Assembly (NCBI GenBank): GCA_947650285.1
Contig: CANTFL010001264.1
Location: 372,001-436,000, forward strand
DNA length: 64,000 bases
Direction of reading: 5' to 3'
Source of the DNA: Hyaloperonospora brassicae
Taxonomy: Eukaryota > Oomycota > Peronosporomycetes > Peronosporales > Peronosporaceae
A model generated the notes under the pieces. The model was not told the origin of the DNA. It did not search any database and saw only the letters and a program-made list of their open reading frames with translations. This document shows positions 31,040 to 43,308 of the stretch, in pieces. A program made the translations under genes and the position numbers. Numbering within the stretch: position 1 is the stretch's first letter; each line of letters opens with the position of its first letter.

Positions 31040-32500
31040 ATACGTCGTTCTCCTTCGTATTTGACCGGTTTGACCATCTGCCGTGGGGCCCAACCCGTGC
31101 ACAGATCGCAAAGTTTTGCATCGGCGTGTATGGTATGGAGCCGAATCGCATCCAGTTGAGCTTCAATGTTGTTGGCATGTCTGAAGGAACGCAGGTTGTC
31201 ACCTGCATCAAGGCAAGATAATCAATTGGATAAGGTAAAACTGAGACGAGTATCGCCACGTCCAGGGCACATGTGTGTGTATCCACGTCACTTGTCTCTT
31301 TGGTCCAACTGGAATGGTAGCCGGTAGTTTTGCAACAGCTTTGTGCTGGCTGGCCCATTTGCGAATAACAGCCATTCTCAATGAAGTGTGTTTCATACTC
31401 TCCAACTCAGCAGTAGCCGCCACCGAAGCATATTCGGTGTCCGGAACTTGCGCACCCCGGTTGCCCGTAAGGTCTGGTTGTGAGTATTGTGAACGCGAAC
31501 GTATGCCAGCGAGGACCGGACCGCTACCTCCGAACATAGATCGCAAATACTAGCGTCAGGACGCCTCGTCAAGCCAGAATCACCCGTTTCGGGGTCTTCC
31601 AGTGACCCAGAAAAAGGGTTTAAGCACTTCCTCGATCGTCTTTACCAGGTCCGCTTAAATAGTTACACTAGCGGCGCAGGGAGTCGGAGTTATAGCCCCT
31701 TCATTCAGATGATGGAGGCACATGGTGTGACCAACCGCAACGGTTCTCTCCGCCATAGAAGCATCGAGATCCTTTGATTGATGTCCGTTCTAATCCTAAG
31801 GGCATGTCAGTGGAACGTTTGACGGTCCCGGTGAATGAGGATCCGCCTAAAACGGCATTGTGCGAGGTGGTGAATCTGGCTACCTACCTGTGATACTCCG
31901 TTCGCGGCGAACGTATGACGCCAGCAAACGTTTGATAGTGGACCGAATCCGCTCTCTTCATATTTCCGCCATTTCATCACGCGATTCGTGGGGCGATTTA
32001 TCCTCTCGCGGAATCTTGGCTTCGGTCACGAGCTGCTTTTTCGTTGTAGTCTTTTCCAACCAGCGGATCAGACTCTTTAGTGTTTCGCCGCGTTTGCTTC
32101 GTATATGTTAGCTAGTATTGCTACTGCACCCGCGGCACGGTATTCGTAATATAACCGCCGCAATTTTCCACCGTCGTCGCCAAGTGAGACAGGGTCCCCA
32201 ATTCCCTAAGTGTCTGTAGTAATACCGTTTCCGAGTGCTGGAGCATCAGCTTCAAAGTAGCGTGACGTTTTGGTGTCATCCTAGCGCTGCTCCTTTGCGG
32301 CTGCGCAAGTGAAGTCATCGGCCTCTTTTTTTCTGGCCGCTACTTGTAATTGATCCAACTCCAGCGCCATCTTCTTCAATCCTTTCGCAATAATTGACGA
32401 GCCGTTTCTCGAGGCAGGACTCTGATACGCGGCAGAAGCCGCATGATCTTCACGTAGTAATTGGATTTTTTTCAAATCGCCTTCGCTCGCTGGTTATCGC
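31040..32500 (-). pseudogene. LINE ORF1-like region
   Basis: Lies just upstream of the endonuclease on the same strand. It contains a charged, helical stretch (32475-32281: LKKMALELDQLQVAARKKEADD) typed here only in part as KKMALELDQLQVAARKK, and basic segments further on (31546-31208). Position and composition fit the RNA-binding first ORF of a LINE; no diagnostic motif was found. Confidence 0.35.
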
Positions 32501-32580
32501 CTTGCTGGGGGAAGAGCGCATTGACGCAGATTTGGCTCTTTTCGAAACGCTCATGGGTCGACCCGTGGCCTTAGCCGGCT

Positions 32581-34314
32581 GAGGTGGGTTCTCGTTTGCT
32601 GGGACCATGGCCGCAGAAATGTTCTAGGAAGTGGCTGTCGATTTTGGGAGAGGCGACTTTCCTGAAATTTCAACAAGAAATGAAAGCAAGAAGTATAAAT
32701 TAAGGGCTCATTGAATCGCCGCCCAAATAGACGATAGATTTTAAAACGCTTAGTAGACCAATAATAATGTTTGCTACGGATAATGCAATTACGTTCGACG
32801 TAGAGTTGCTGCTATGGCAAATGAGGCGCAGACGTTGTAAAAGGCCAATACCATTAAGAAATACGCGCGCAACAATCTCTGAATGACAAATCCCCCATAG
32901 TTGTTCATATGACGCTACCATACAGGCCGCTATTTTATCGACAAAAATATCGTAAGGAAGGCATATCAGATCGTTACGATCGGCAACTGCAAATTTTAAA
33001 ATTTGATCAATATTGTACAGATTTGTACGGACCATTAGTTACGAATTCGTGACATGATACAAGAAGCCGCGTTGTCTTTGCTTCCATATTGCCAAATTTG
33101 CGCGTGCGGAGATAGCTATTTATGTAAAAGGCGTTAATTATTATTTGAAATCGGGCCTCAGCGAGTCGTATATGCTGTCTGATATGACAGTGGGTCGAGA
33201 TATCAAATTTGTCGTTTAATGTATCGGCATATATGTTGAACATTGTGACCGCAATTTGGAGCGGGGATAACAGGAAAAACGTGAAACATTACATATCTGC
33301 ATTATATTTACAGATGTTGTAAGAGGCTGACGAGATGAAAGTATGAACGTAAAAAACCAACCCCCAGTAAATATATTTAAGAAATGTGCATCTTTTACAG
33401 CAGTTTTATGATAATTGGAGATGACGGTAGAAAAAAATAAAATCTGATGCGCAAGTAAAATATACGACTTAACATGTGGGACTAATTCAACGAATATGGC
33501 GTGATTTTATGCAAGAAGGTTGCCAGGATAAACATCTAATATTCTAATTTATACACTCTTCGTCTAATAATGCGATGAATGGAGAGTGAAGGTATTAGTG
33601 TTAACATGCAGACAGATCTGATCCATAACTAATGATAAATAATGACTGCGACATATATCAAGTTATATAATTATAATCGAATTATGATATCTTCGACAAA
33701 GGTACTGTTTAATAAGGAGCTATAAGAGTCACGGGAATATTTTCGGGATCAATATGCAGAATGTTGGTTTGGACATATCAAAGTTCAAATAAAGTATATA
33801 CAGACTTTTTTGTATAATAATTTGTAGATTTAGCCTCGATGACTATTATATGTATTGTAAGTTATTTTGGAATTTCCATTGACTATAATTTTTACACTGC
33901 CTGTGGATGATTGTTGAAAACATTTACACGACGGATTGACGCAAGATGATTTATAACCATGATATTTAGTGCCTATGCTTATAATTGCCACTTTTTCGAT
34001 GCCTACGTCGGGGCGTGGGTGTTTGAAGGACATTAATTTTAGTGATAAGTACATGGTAAAAACAGGAATAGGTCTAGTTATTGGGCCTGTAAATTCTCGA
34101 TTGCAGTCAGAATCACCATATGTAGATAAATTTCGCCCTATCGGCTACCATAAAAGTGGTCGCGGCAAAGAATAAAGGAGTGGTGGACTAGTGTGAAAAA
34201 GCAAATAACTCTGAAGCATCGTAAGTCTGCCTCAATCCAATCTATAAGTAAGATGTGATTCAGAAGACGTGGTAACTGTAACAACTGGAACAAGTCAGAT
34301 CATAATTTTGTAGA
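32581..34314. other. AT-rich spacer
   Basis: Open readings up to 111 codons exist (for example 32700-33035 minus) but they are as expected in AT-rich DNA with few recognisable residues. No gene family recognised. Confidence 0.4.
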
Positions 34315-34394
34315 GGGAATTGCTAAATTCACACCCCTTTTCCTTAGATTCACACCCTTCCTTTAAAATCTTAAATATAAAAATTCTATTCATT
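34315..34394 (-). repeat. Family A inverted repeat, left copy
   Basis: Outer end GGAATTGCTAAATTCACACCCC; typed in parts: GGAATTGCTAAATTC then ACACCCC. The second motif is CTTAGATTCACACCC. Inner end ATTCTATTCATT. Confidence 0.85.
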
Positions 34395-34761
34395 GTAAAA
34401 AAAAGTTTGGACAAAATGTAGTGCTCAATAATTTAGGCCAACAATTGGCAAGTAATACGTAAGAAATACATAAGATACTACTCACGCCTCTGATCTAGCT
34501 CCTCCAAAGTTTACTAATAGCGAACTACGCAATAACATGCTTCCTCCTCCCGAGGTTGAGTATGCCAGTCGGGAGTAACTCATGGATACGGTGCAGACGT
34601 TCGCATGTGGCCAAGGCTATGCTGTTACGATTAAAAGTTCAATTGCAATAAAGCGTGTCTACCTTAAATGAGATCAACGTGCCGTAAATGTAGTAAAGGT
34701 TGGAAAAGAGCACCAACGCCAGACCAGCTCACGCCGAATTGATTGCCCGTCTACACGCTAT

Positions 34762-35983
34762 TCAGATTGGAATGGTGCCAGAACTTACTGCATCACGCGG
34801 GGCGGAGACCAGTTGATGACGATAGGTGAGAATCGCCGAGTTAAGTTGCTCGGCAAAGTCGTCAGGCACTAGTATCTCGGATTTCTGCTGCACCGCCTGT
34901 ATCACCTGCGCACTTAACTTGGTAAATTCATAGGTCTTAAGCAATAAAATTTGACCACTCCCCACACTTTACCTCCGCTGGTGTCTTGCACAGACTCACA
35001 AGCTGGTAGGCTAAGAAAATACCGATGCCATGAATGGACGGACAGAATTCGCATCCAGAAAGCACAAAAATTGATTAAACTGCTCTCCCACAACATACAA
35101 CGACAGATTAGCGATCGCTTCGCTGCATCTGGATGCCAAGAGTAGCAGCATTCATATCACACTAACCATCTCTTCCGTCTATTTATTAAACGAGAGGTCT
35201 TCATTCGCACCCAAGCCTCTTCGCCTGAGTTCACTGCCCCATCCAGTAGCACCCAACTTGAATAGCACTGTATTGACGCCATATGGCACGCAGTCCGAGT
35301 CGTCCGGGATAACCAAGTCGACGACCTTGTCGTCGAGAACTGCCAGCTGCGCGTTAGCCTCATAGGGCGCAACGTAAAACCTGACGTCCATGTTTTGAAG
35401 TACTGTCATCAGGGTCCTGACCATCTCGTTCGTCACGGCAACAGCTCTCGCACATGCCGTGAAAAGCGCACGACTGCTTTCTAGATGCTTGTCCTGGTTC
35501 TCAAGTAGTTTTTAGCCTTTTGTCTCCATTACGCGCGGAACCTGGTGAACAAGTGGCAAATAGGCTAAAGTTTAGTAAGCTGTAGCTACGTTGAAGCAAT
35601 AGAATTGTTGTTTTTTTCGGCCCAACCTACTTCGAGCAGCGTGTTCCTGTACCTTCGCAGGTAGAGGAGCTCCATCGAATACCAAGATGGGCTTCATGTC
35701 GTGTGCTCGTAGCTGGTGGAGCTGCTACATGGCATAGTTCAAGTACCTGTTCCAGTCACCACGTTGCACTTTAGCACAAACGTTTTGATGGAAAATCTAA
35801 ATCGAAGGCTACTTCGTTCCCCACGCGTCGGTGAGGCGTTCGAAAACAAGGTCCACGGGACCGCTAAACGCGCCCTTGTAGAGCCATCCATGGCATCGAC
35901 CGCCACTTTCATTCCGGCGTACTTGGACATGTGCACTTGATCGGTGCACTCTTGAGCGCTGGCAGAGGACCGCATACGCCCAT
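34762..35983 (-). pseudogene. Exonuclease 1-like (XPG/FEN family) pseudogene
   Basis: Starts at ATG 35983 with MGVCGPLPALKSA and, after a frame change, KYAGMKVAVDAM (XPG N-domain, first metal-binding Asp). HDMKPILVFDGAPLPAK follows near 35660. The XPG I-domain (35436-35179) has FYVAPYEANAQLAVL, where the family has YEADAQ, so a metal-binding Asp is changed to Asn, and then DDSD. A C-terminal nuclease segment ending VPDDFAEQLNSAILTYRHQLV is at 34.8 kb. Intact EXO1 is a 5'-3' exonuclease in mismatch repair and recombination. Frameshifts, stops and loss of the C-terminal tail show it is dead. Confidence 0.85.
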
Positions 35984-35990
35984 AGACAAA

Positions 35991-36070
35991 AATGAATAGG
36001 ATTTTTTATATGAGATTTTGAAGGAAGGGTGTAAATCTAAGGAATACGGGTGTGAATTTAGCAATTTCCT
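35991..36070 (+). repeat. Family A inverted repeat, right copy
   Basis: Reverse complement of the left copy with scattered substitutions. Its inner edge is only 7 bp from the ATG of the EXO1-like pseudogene, so it occupies the place of that gene's promoter/5' leader. Confidence 0.85.
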
Positions 36071-37172
36071 TTTGCATATGACAATCCTCGTAAAGCGCAT
36101 TTTGATACTTAGCGACTACGAACTGCTGAAATAATTGATGGAGGCTGACTGCATACCCCGATCGCCAAAATATTTATTTCGTATGCTTGCGGATGTAGAG
36201 GTAGAAGTGTAATAGCGAATTGACATATAACGTTGGGTCGAAAGTTGTATACCGGTCCAAAGCTGAAGAATATTTTTCAGTCATTTCAACATGAATAAGA
36301 AAACGAAAATCATAGCAGTGTACATGATCACGACGCGCTTGTATAAAATGGTTATCTGCTGCTAAGCTTAACACATGTATGCGGTAGAATAAGTCGCAAC
36401 TATGAAAAAACTCGTTGTCAAAACTAATATATTTAGGGATCGAAATGTTCATACCAAAATAAATTTGACGGATGAAGCAATCTGATTAATACAAATGACC
36501 GCAAAAGATAATGATTATGTATTTGACAGGAGGTAATAGCGGGAACGATCATTTAATGCTAAATTTTGTGGCAATAGATAACGTTTAGTCATAACAACGT
36601 CGCTTTGGCGTGAAATCGAATTTAACTTTGTGTCATGGTCTGTATATCATATAGAAAATGCATTATAGTTTAAATATGACCATCTCGCCTAAATTTACAA
36701 CGTCCAAAATTAAAAATAATGATGGAAGATACTTAATTTTATGGGCGATTCCGGCATAGTTCATTAGGAAGGTCGAAATGAATTGCGGCTGTTGATCTTA
36801 TAAATTAGGCATGTATGTTAAGAGAATAAATATCCACAGAATCTGGTGCAGTGCGTTTAATTTGTACTAAAGAAGCTGTCCCGATGGCACAACCCGATAA
36901 AATATGCGCAAATACATTATAAAGAATTTATTTGATTTGATTCAGGGAATATGGTTGGCCTAAAGAATTTGACTATCTCTTTCGCCATAAGATTCTTCAG
37001 TTTAATTAGAAGAGTAGAAAAGACAATTTGTACATTGCTAGTCGTCGGATATAAACTATATGTTCAGGTTGATGATATACAATCATATCTGATACGTTAG
37101 ATGCTGCAGGAATATGATAATGTACTTGGCAACAATTAGTAGATAGAGACGACTGAATCACACCCCAGTTTT
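36071..37172. other. AT-rich spacer
   Basis: One minus reading of 92 codons (36174-36452) without recognised motifs; no repeat seen. Confidence 0.4.
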
Positions 37173-37174
37173 GC

Positions 37175-37242
37175 TAGGGGCACACCTAATTTTTGCTAGG
37201 GGCACACTCGCCCGCCTGAAATGATGATGAAAAGGACTTCAC
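37175..37242 (-). repeat. Family B inverted repeat, left copy
   Basis: Two GCTAGGGGCACAC motifs 22-23 bp apart, then CGCCCGCCTGA and ATGATGATGAAAAGGACTT. Confidence 0.85.
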
Positions 37243-38407
37243 GGTAAGGGGTGCAGATTAATGTACGTATACAGTCGAGAACAGGTTAACTAAAAACAAA
37301 CTCAACTAAACTGCTGTAATCGAATGGCCTAGGGCTCTGGAGGGTAAGGACATAATTTTAACCTACTGCAATAGGAGAAGAAGAGGGAGAAGACATATTT
37401 GCTATGGTGACCGTCTCTTGGGTAAGACGAGTCAGCCGAGAGCAAATCTTTTTTACGTAGCGTCCGCTATAGCTGAAAAAACGTCCGAGTTCAGTCGCGC
37501 TCTGTGGATGGTCGCTGTTGTGCTCATGAGCATCGCAATGGCTCTCAATCAACTTAAATTTGGGGAGTAGCCGAGGTGCTGAAGATGCTGCAGCGGCGCA
37601 TCGATCATTTAAAGTCACACAAATTTCTAATATTTCTGTAAAACATAGTGTATTATTTGGCTTACCTCAAGCGATGGTGTACGACAGAAACATGACAAGT
37701 CTTTGCATGTTGACATGAATCTTCATCTTCCTCTCCCGACGTCACTCGAATCCGTCTGTTGCGTGCAAAACGTCACCTCTTGTATCTCAAAAGTCGACTC
37801 TTGCATACGACAGCATTGCGTTGCGTGGTACCTGTGGTCACAGATCGCACATCATATTGTTGCATTGCTTGAAATTTCTCGCTTGTCTCAACTTATGCAG
37901 CGCTACAGCTGCAAGACCTCTTGGAATCTACACGATTGCTTCTTGATCCACTTAAAGACCATTGTACGATCTACTCTTGATGTGTTTATTCCCGAAGCGA
38001 GGGTCATGTTGATGTATTGACCGGCGACGGAAGACGGCTGTTGTCTGGATTTTGCTTGCAACTTTCAGTGCGCGACGACGTCTGTCATACGCGTATACAT
38101 CCAATTATCTCCAACGTCGACACAGTTAGATTTTCTTGCGGTTACTTAGCTCAGCAGTAAGCCGCGGCCAAAGTTTACGCGATTCGGTGCCTCACTCGCG
38201 CTATTTTGTAAGAATAAGTCCATCTTTCTGCCTGGTGAACTTACGGTACGACAAGTCCGGGTTGATTCAGCAAATATGTCGTTCTTAAAGCGCTCGCTGT
38301 GTTTGCTTAGGCACGTGATGACAAATATCGTTCCACTGCACTCGATCCTTGTCATATTTACTGCTTCTGGCACGTATGCACGAATTGCAAGCAGCAGCCG
38401 TCGATCA

Positions 38408-38960
38408 TCACTCAACGAAAGCTTTACTCACGGAAGACCTGGTGCAAGCGAGAGCTACCATCGATGGCGGGTTTGTTCCGACACACGGCCATCCATCAAA
38501 TATGCAACCACTATTAAGCTTTTCGCCATAGGGCGAAATAGGTTTAAGCAGAATCCAACCTTCTTCTAGCGTAAAAATTGAACTTGTGTTTTCCGCGTTC
38601 AGCGCGTGGTACAAAGCAAGTCAATGAGATGCTGGTCTTCCCGTCACTATCAAGCGCTTTGCAATCTCGTGCCGCTTCTTCACCAGTTTCGGGTCTTCTT
38701 GACACGTGGTTAACCGTCAAGGCGTTGTGTCTTACGCATTCGTCCACGCGCCAAGCCTTAACATCGGCGACTCGTGCAAGATAACCACATTTGGGCAATA
38801 TCCGAACTTTCTGTTAAAACTTACATGACTTGCGTGCGTCCTGCCACGCGCGAAGTTTTTCCACGCTTGCACCTGCACGCTCGAGGTTTGCTCTATGCTT
38901 GCAGAAGTATCTCCGCGTTAGAAGCTCTAGTCGTGTAAAATTACGGCACAGTCCGAGACG
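38408..38960 (-). pseudogene. Unidentified coding relic inside the family B unit
   Basis: Two adjoining minus-strand frames read like protein: 38798-38544 (RRPETGEEAARDCKALDSDG and on) and, after a frame change, about 38595-38408 (KPISPYGEKLNSG, DGWPCVGTNPP). Upstream there is a further piece with YFCKHRANLERAGASVEKL. I do not recognise the family. It may be a captured host-gene fragment like the EXO1-like relic in the family A unit. Confidence 0.35.
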
Positions 38961-39258
38961 ACTATACACTCTCGACTCGTGAATATCGTTGGCGGCCCGG
39001 ATACAGATGACTTGGGACTTTTAGCAAGTAAAAACTCGGATGTCGATGTCACTGCCGATGGCCAGATCTGTATAACGTACCATTGAATTGTATGCCGTCT
39101 TCGAGACAATTGAGATCCTAGCAGGCATTGCTCGTTTGGATAGGCTCTGGCTAAGATAGTTTAAAAAAGCTTGCGCATGAGTTTATTAACCGTGCAAGAT
39201 AGGGACATACTGAGTAGTAGTAAGTGACTACGTGTTTACTCATTCTGCGCCATAAAAT

Positions 39259-39327
39259 GTGGAGTCCTTTTCATCATTATTATAAGCGGGCGGGTGTGCC
39301 CCTAGCAAAAATAGAATGTGCCCCTAG
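39259..39327 (+). repeat. Family B inverted repeat, right copy
   Basis: Reverse complement of the left copy: GAGTCCTTTTCATCAT, GCGGGCGGGTGTGCC, CCTAGCAAAAAT and a second GTGCCCCTAG. Confidence 0.85.
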
Positions 39328-39330
39328 TCG

Positions 39331-42300
39331 TGGCCTTAGTAGATATAGCAAGGGGTGGTTGTGAGTTGAATATTCGGACCGTCCAATATATAATTACTTG
39401 TTTATTGCATCATCTGGCTATCATAGATTTTTAAAGAGGATAAGGACTTAAGAAAGCCCCACACTTTTACGAACGATTGATCGACAATGGCATCGGTGTA
39501 TACCACAAGACCGGTCAGAATTAAGAAGATACATCCGCGGGGTCGCTTAAGTTAATTAATGTGTAAATTCAAGACAAAAAAATATATGATAATTTGAGAC
39601 TTTGCGATACTTGAAATATGGTCATTCATCTTTTACATATTGATCCAAAATACAACCTGGACTTAAAGCTATAATATAACGTAGCGCCGGATTGATGCAT
39701 AGAATAAGACTATTTGCTTTCTTTGCTTTCAAATCTATACAGACGCCGGCTTTTTTTTATACATAACAATAAAACTTAATTTCTCCAACTCGGCTTAATT
39801 TTGTAGTTTTATCATATGGCGTAGACCTTTAGAGTTGACAAACTTATGAACTATGCGCTGTGAGACATAAGATCGTACTTTACCGTATCGATTGTATTCG
39901 TTATATATTATATCAATGTTTAACGTGTTTAAACTTTGATATTGCTATAAGGAATTTATTGCTGATCTTTGAGAAAATTTCGCCATTTGTGACTGATCCT
40001 TCTTACTAACTAATTGTATAAAAGGCTATCTAGAGGCGAGGTCGTTTAAACTAGACAAGGTAATTGTTTTTTAACCAGGGCGTAATTGTGGAATAGTCTA
40101 TATAAAATATATATATAAAATGCCAAATTCCCGCTAACTGCATCGGATTCATTCGGGCGAAGCCAATTTACTCTTTGACGCCTCGATACATGTATTAAAT
40201 TACAAAAATGTTTTGCGAAAATATCAAATTAAAGGTTTAAGGGTTTTTTTTAATGAGGAAAAAGGCGGATATAGGAACTCTTCAGATGTTCAAAAAACAT
40301 CATGCAAATTTATTGCAATAGAATGTAGTAGGAATCTGTAATGTAGGAGAATTTGTATCAACTAAGGTGAAGAAATACTTGGATGAGCTACATATGGGAG
40401 TGAAGCTATAGATACAAAAAAGTAGAAGTCAGAATATTAGAGTAAGTTTTACAACGAAAGAAAATAATCGATAATTAAGTATATTTACGTTAAAATAAAT
40501 ACTTGTAGAATTTGATCGATTGCGATTGCACAAATAAATTGTGTTCGGGCAAGACCATTCCTTATATACTGCTACGGATGATAAATTATCATAAACGGCC
40601 TATTTACCTGCAAATTGGCTACGACGCTGTTATCTTGTTGGGCATATTTCACCTAAAAATAGTCTGAATAATAGAGTACTAGTCTTCAACGTCGAAAATA
40701 GTCTTGAAAAAATGATTTGGTTCAATATTCAGATCGCAATGCCCTGAATAAATTTTACTACATATATTTTAAATGATCGTTTTTACCGGGTACCAGATTG
40801 CGACCGCCACTTATTCGACCGTTACTTTTTCTTCGTTGTCAGAGCATAATATTCTATTGTAGGGATCCGGATGTCTAACGTGTCATTGTTCATACACATA
40901 AAGAGCGTGTGTCGGCTTCAATATTGCTTGGAAGGGCCAATCTCCATGCGCAAGGTACAAGGTGGCAAGTTTATCTATCTCGTGTGACGCAAAGAAGCTT
41001 GTAACGACTTGTTTATTATACTGAGCCAACGTTATTGATAATACAACGTCAATTGACGACACCCACCGAGGCTTATCTGCGAATAGAAGAAGGGTTATGA
41101 GTATACTTGCGCCAATGTTTTATATATATTTCTTCAAGATATTAACAGTTAACGTATATCGGTGTCCAGCTATGCTACAAACTTCAGGCTGACTCCTCGT
41201 GACGGCCACGGGAAGAAATCAGCTACAACCCGAGTACACGGTAGCGGTATCAAGTACTCGATTATCTAGTGCACTATTGTTCTTGTCTTTATGCTGTAGC
41301 CTAGATGAGAATTTATATTTCAAGTAAGTTTTCGGTTTATTTTGTAATCCGATCTCACAATCATATTGATAGGTTCCTTTTCTCTTCAAATAATGTGGAT
41401 ACGGACGAGTCCTACGATGAGAAGGACAATATAGGAAGGTATTCGATAGTCATCTTATTCTCCATTTCTAAGATCAAATATAATTAAATCGACTTAAAAA
41501 CGCTACTGCGAATACACGACGACAAGTATTAACCATTTAGACGGAACGAGCTGGGAGTTTTGGATTCTGTAGGTCAAAATACCCTTAAGGCCCGATGTGT
41601 CAAGGCTTAAGGGTTAATCTTCACCTTTTTCGCAAGATGCGAATCACTTAAGACCCCGCACTGAAGAGAACCACGATTAATTATCAAATAAATAAATCGA
41701 TCATTATAAATTTTGACGTGGCAATCTTATACAATTTAGGCGTGGCGGGCAGCGAGGTGGTATTGCTCGAATGATTGAGAATAAGTACTATTTAAGCTTG
41801 GCGAATTGTACCTCAGTGTATTTTTCATCCTTTATGAAATTATCTTTGACACCGTCATATAATGTGAAGTTTACTGAAGACCACATACATTAAATGATTG
41901 ATAAAACAACTGTTATTGTATATGGCTATATCACGCTAAAAGGCCATATATGCGCGTCTGTTCTGGATCAAGTTTATTATCGAATATTCTTGATGGTATG
42001 CTGTCGAACGCATCGCTCTCGCCGTGTGAGCAGATATGTATTATCTTTGCAGGACACAAATCGTAGCGTGCAGACTACGACCATACCTGGCTTATGTATG
42101 TATATAATGAAGCGTATAGCCGGTATTTAATTAACATAATATATAGGTATTTTCGAATTGTGCTTCCTCATTGATTACAAGCAAAGTTTGGCTCCACGAT
42201 CCCGCGAGGTTTATAGAACTAAATGTTAAAATATAATTGACGATCAATGCTTCATGCGATACATTTGAAGCATATAATCATGTGGCGTTCTCTACATGTT

Positions 42301-42609
42301 AAATAGATATACCCCCTACCTCTCAAACAAATACATTAAGTAAGCAATTCTGTACGATATGCCTGCATTGCATTAGTGAAGATCAAGTAATACTGCGGAC
42401 GGTGAGATGTTAAATCGACGTTGGCGCAAGGCCTTTATTAGCAGAGTTTTTTAGTTGGTATTGCAGACAAATCATTCATATTTATCGCTCGACTGCAAGC
42501 CGGTCATCCTTATTATCCAAATTTTACATCTATGCGTATTCCGCAATTATATTTTTGATACCGAAGATGTAGCGCTAGAAAATAATCCATTTAATTATCT
42601 TTTGCACGC
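39331..42609. other. AT-rich spacer
   Basis: No ORF or family resemblance. A 9-bp inverted repeat ACCCTTAAG/CTTAAGGGT lies at 41581-41614, possibly a trace of a hairpin-rich element. Confidence 0.4.
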
Positions 42610-42790
42610 AAGCTCCAGACCTTTTTGAAAAAGATCGTAAAATTCTCCTGGAATGTGTTGAAAGGCCGGATTGCATTTAGGTCAACGTAGACGTCGACTG
42701 CATTGGTCTTGCTCAAGATGAACGGGGTGAAGATGGTGGCTGGTAATCGCCTAAGTATATACGTCTGGTTGATAATTACAGCTTATCGGC
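42610..42790 (-). pseudogene. Short unidentified coding relic
   Basis: About 58 codons without a stop in an otherwise AT-rich region, containing FTPFILSKTNAVDVYVDLNA and PFNTFQENFTIFFKKVW. Local GC is higher than in the flanks. It sits about 70 bp left of the solo LTR. Family unknown. Confidence 0.3.
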
Positions 42791-42858
42791 TGACGCAACG
42801 CGTCTTCCATGCTGCGGTAGCGATTCACTACTAGTTTTATTGCGTTCAGTCGCTGTTG

Positions 42859-43308
42859 TGTGAAACCTATAACGAGAGCTTGTTAGAAGAAAGTTATTAT
42901 TGAGCGTAATGGCAATAAGAAAATTTTAAAGAGTATCCATTTAATAATATCACGAATAATACTGTTATTTTAGATATGACATACAGGACTAGGTATTGGC
43001 TGACATTGAGATGATATCAATCTACGAATCGCTACTGGACGCGCGCAAAGGGTGGTGAGTAGACGTCATCATGCGTCTGGTTAATTTTGTATAAAAATAA
43101 GTCAGGCCAAACAGAGGGACAAGCTTTATACGACTTATTTGTATAAAATATCAGTTTTAACTTTTACTACTAAACATATTTATCGGTATCGATCCTTTCT
43201 TTATGCGCGTACGGTGTATGTTAGTTAACAAGAATTCCATATTTATTTGGACTCGGTGAGATATTATTACGCACTGACGGCAGTGCGTAGTTTTAGTGCC
43301 TCGTTACA
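42859..43308 (+). repeat. Solo LTR of the copy 1/copy 2 family (about 450 bp)
   Basis: Starts near TGTGAAAC and ends CCTCGTTACA. Inside it shares ATCGCTACTGGACGCGCGC, GTGGTGAGTAGACGTCATCA and AAGTCAGGCCAAACAGAG with the LTR of copy 2. A 9-bp stem TACGCACTG/CAGTGCGTA with 4-nt loop is kept at 43268-43289. No internal element sequence adjoins it. Confidence 0.75.

Larger units (their letters stand above)
24600..32580 (-). mobile_element. Decayed non-LTR retrotransposon (LINE)
   Basis: Minus-strand order: a first ORF-like region (32.5-31.0 kb), an APE-type endonuclease (30.56-29.83 kb), reverse transcriptase (28.9-28.1 kb), then a Cys/His-poor C-terminal region with HLLYGSS-like and RNase H-like segments (26.4-25.8 kb) and an RNase H end motif NKMADRLANIAIDTG near 24.7 kb. 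Frameshifts and stops throughout. The EN and RT parts are secure; the outer limits and the ORF1 assignment are inference. No poly(A) or target-site duplication could be fixed. Confidence 0.7.
34315..36070. mobile_element. Inverted-repeat unit (family A) enclosing an EXO1-like pseudogene
   Basis: Two 80-bp inverted repeats (34315-34394 and 35991-36070) face each other about 1.6 kb apart. They share AGGAAGGGTGT, AATCTAAGGAA and GTGTGAATTTAGCAATT, with roughly 85 percent agreement by eye. Each holds two tandem CACACC-containing motifs of about 22 bp. The inside carries a fragment of a cellular gene and no transposase, as in Pack-type TIR transposons that capture genes. No target-site duplication was evident. 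Confidence 0.6.
37173..39330. mobile_element. Inverted-repeat unit (family B) with unidentified contents
   Basis: Inverted repeats of about 68 bp at 37175-37242 and 39259-39327 share AGTCCTTTTCATCAT, GCGGGCG and GTGTGCCCCTAGCAAAAAT. As in family A, each end holds two tandem copies of a CACAC motif (TTGCTAGGGGCACAC, 22-23 bp apart). The inside (GC higher than the flanks) has several minus-strand protein-like readings but no transposase motif that I recognise. It is probably a non-autonomous TIR transposon carrying a gene fragment. Confidence 0.6.
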
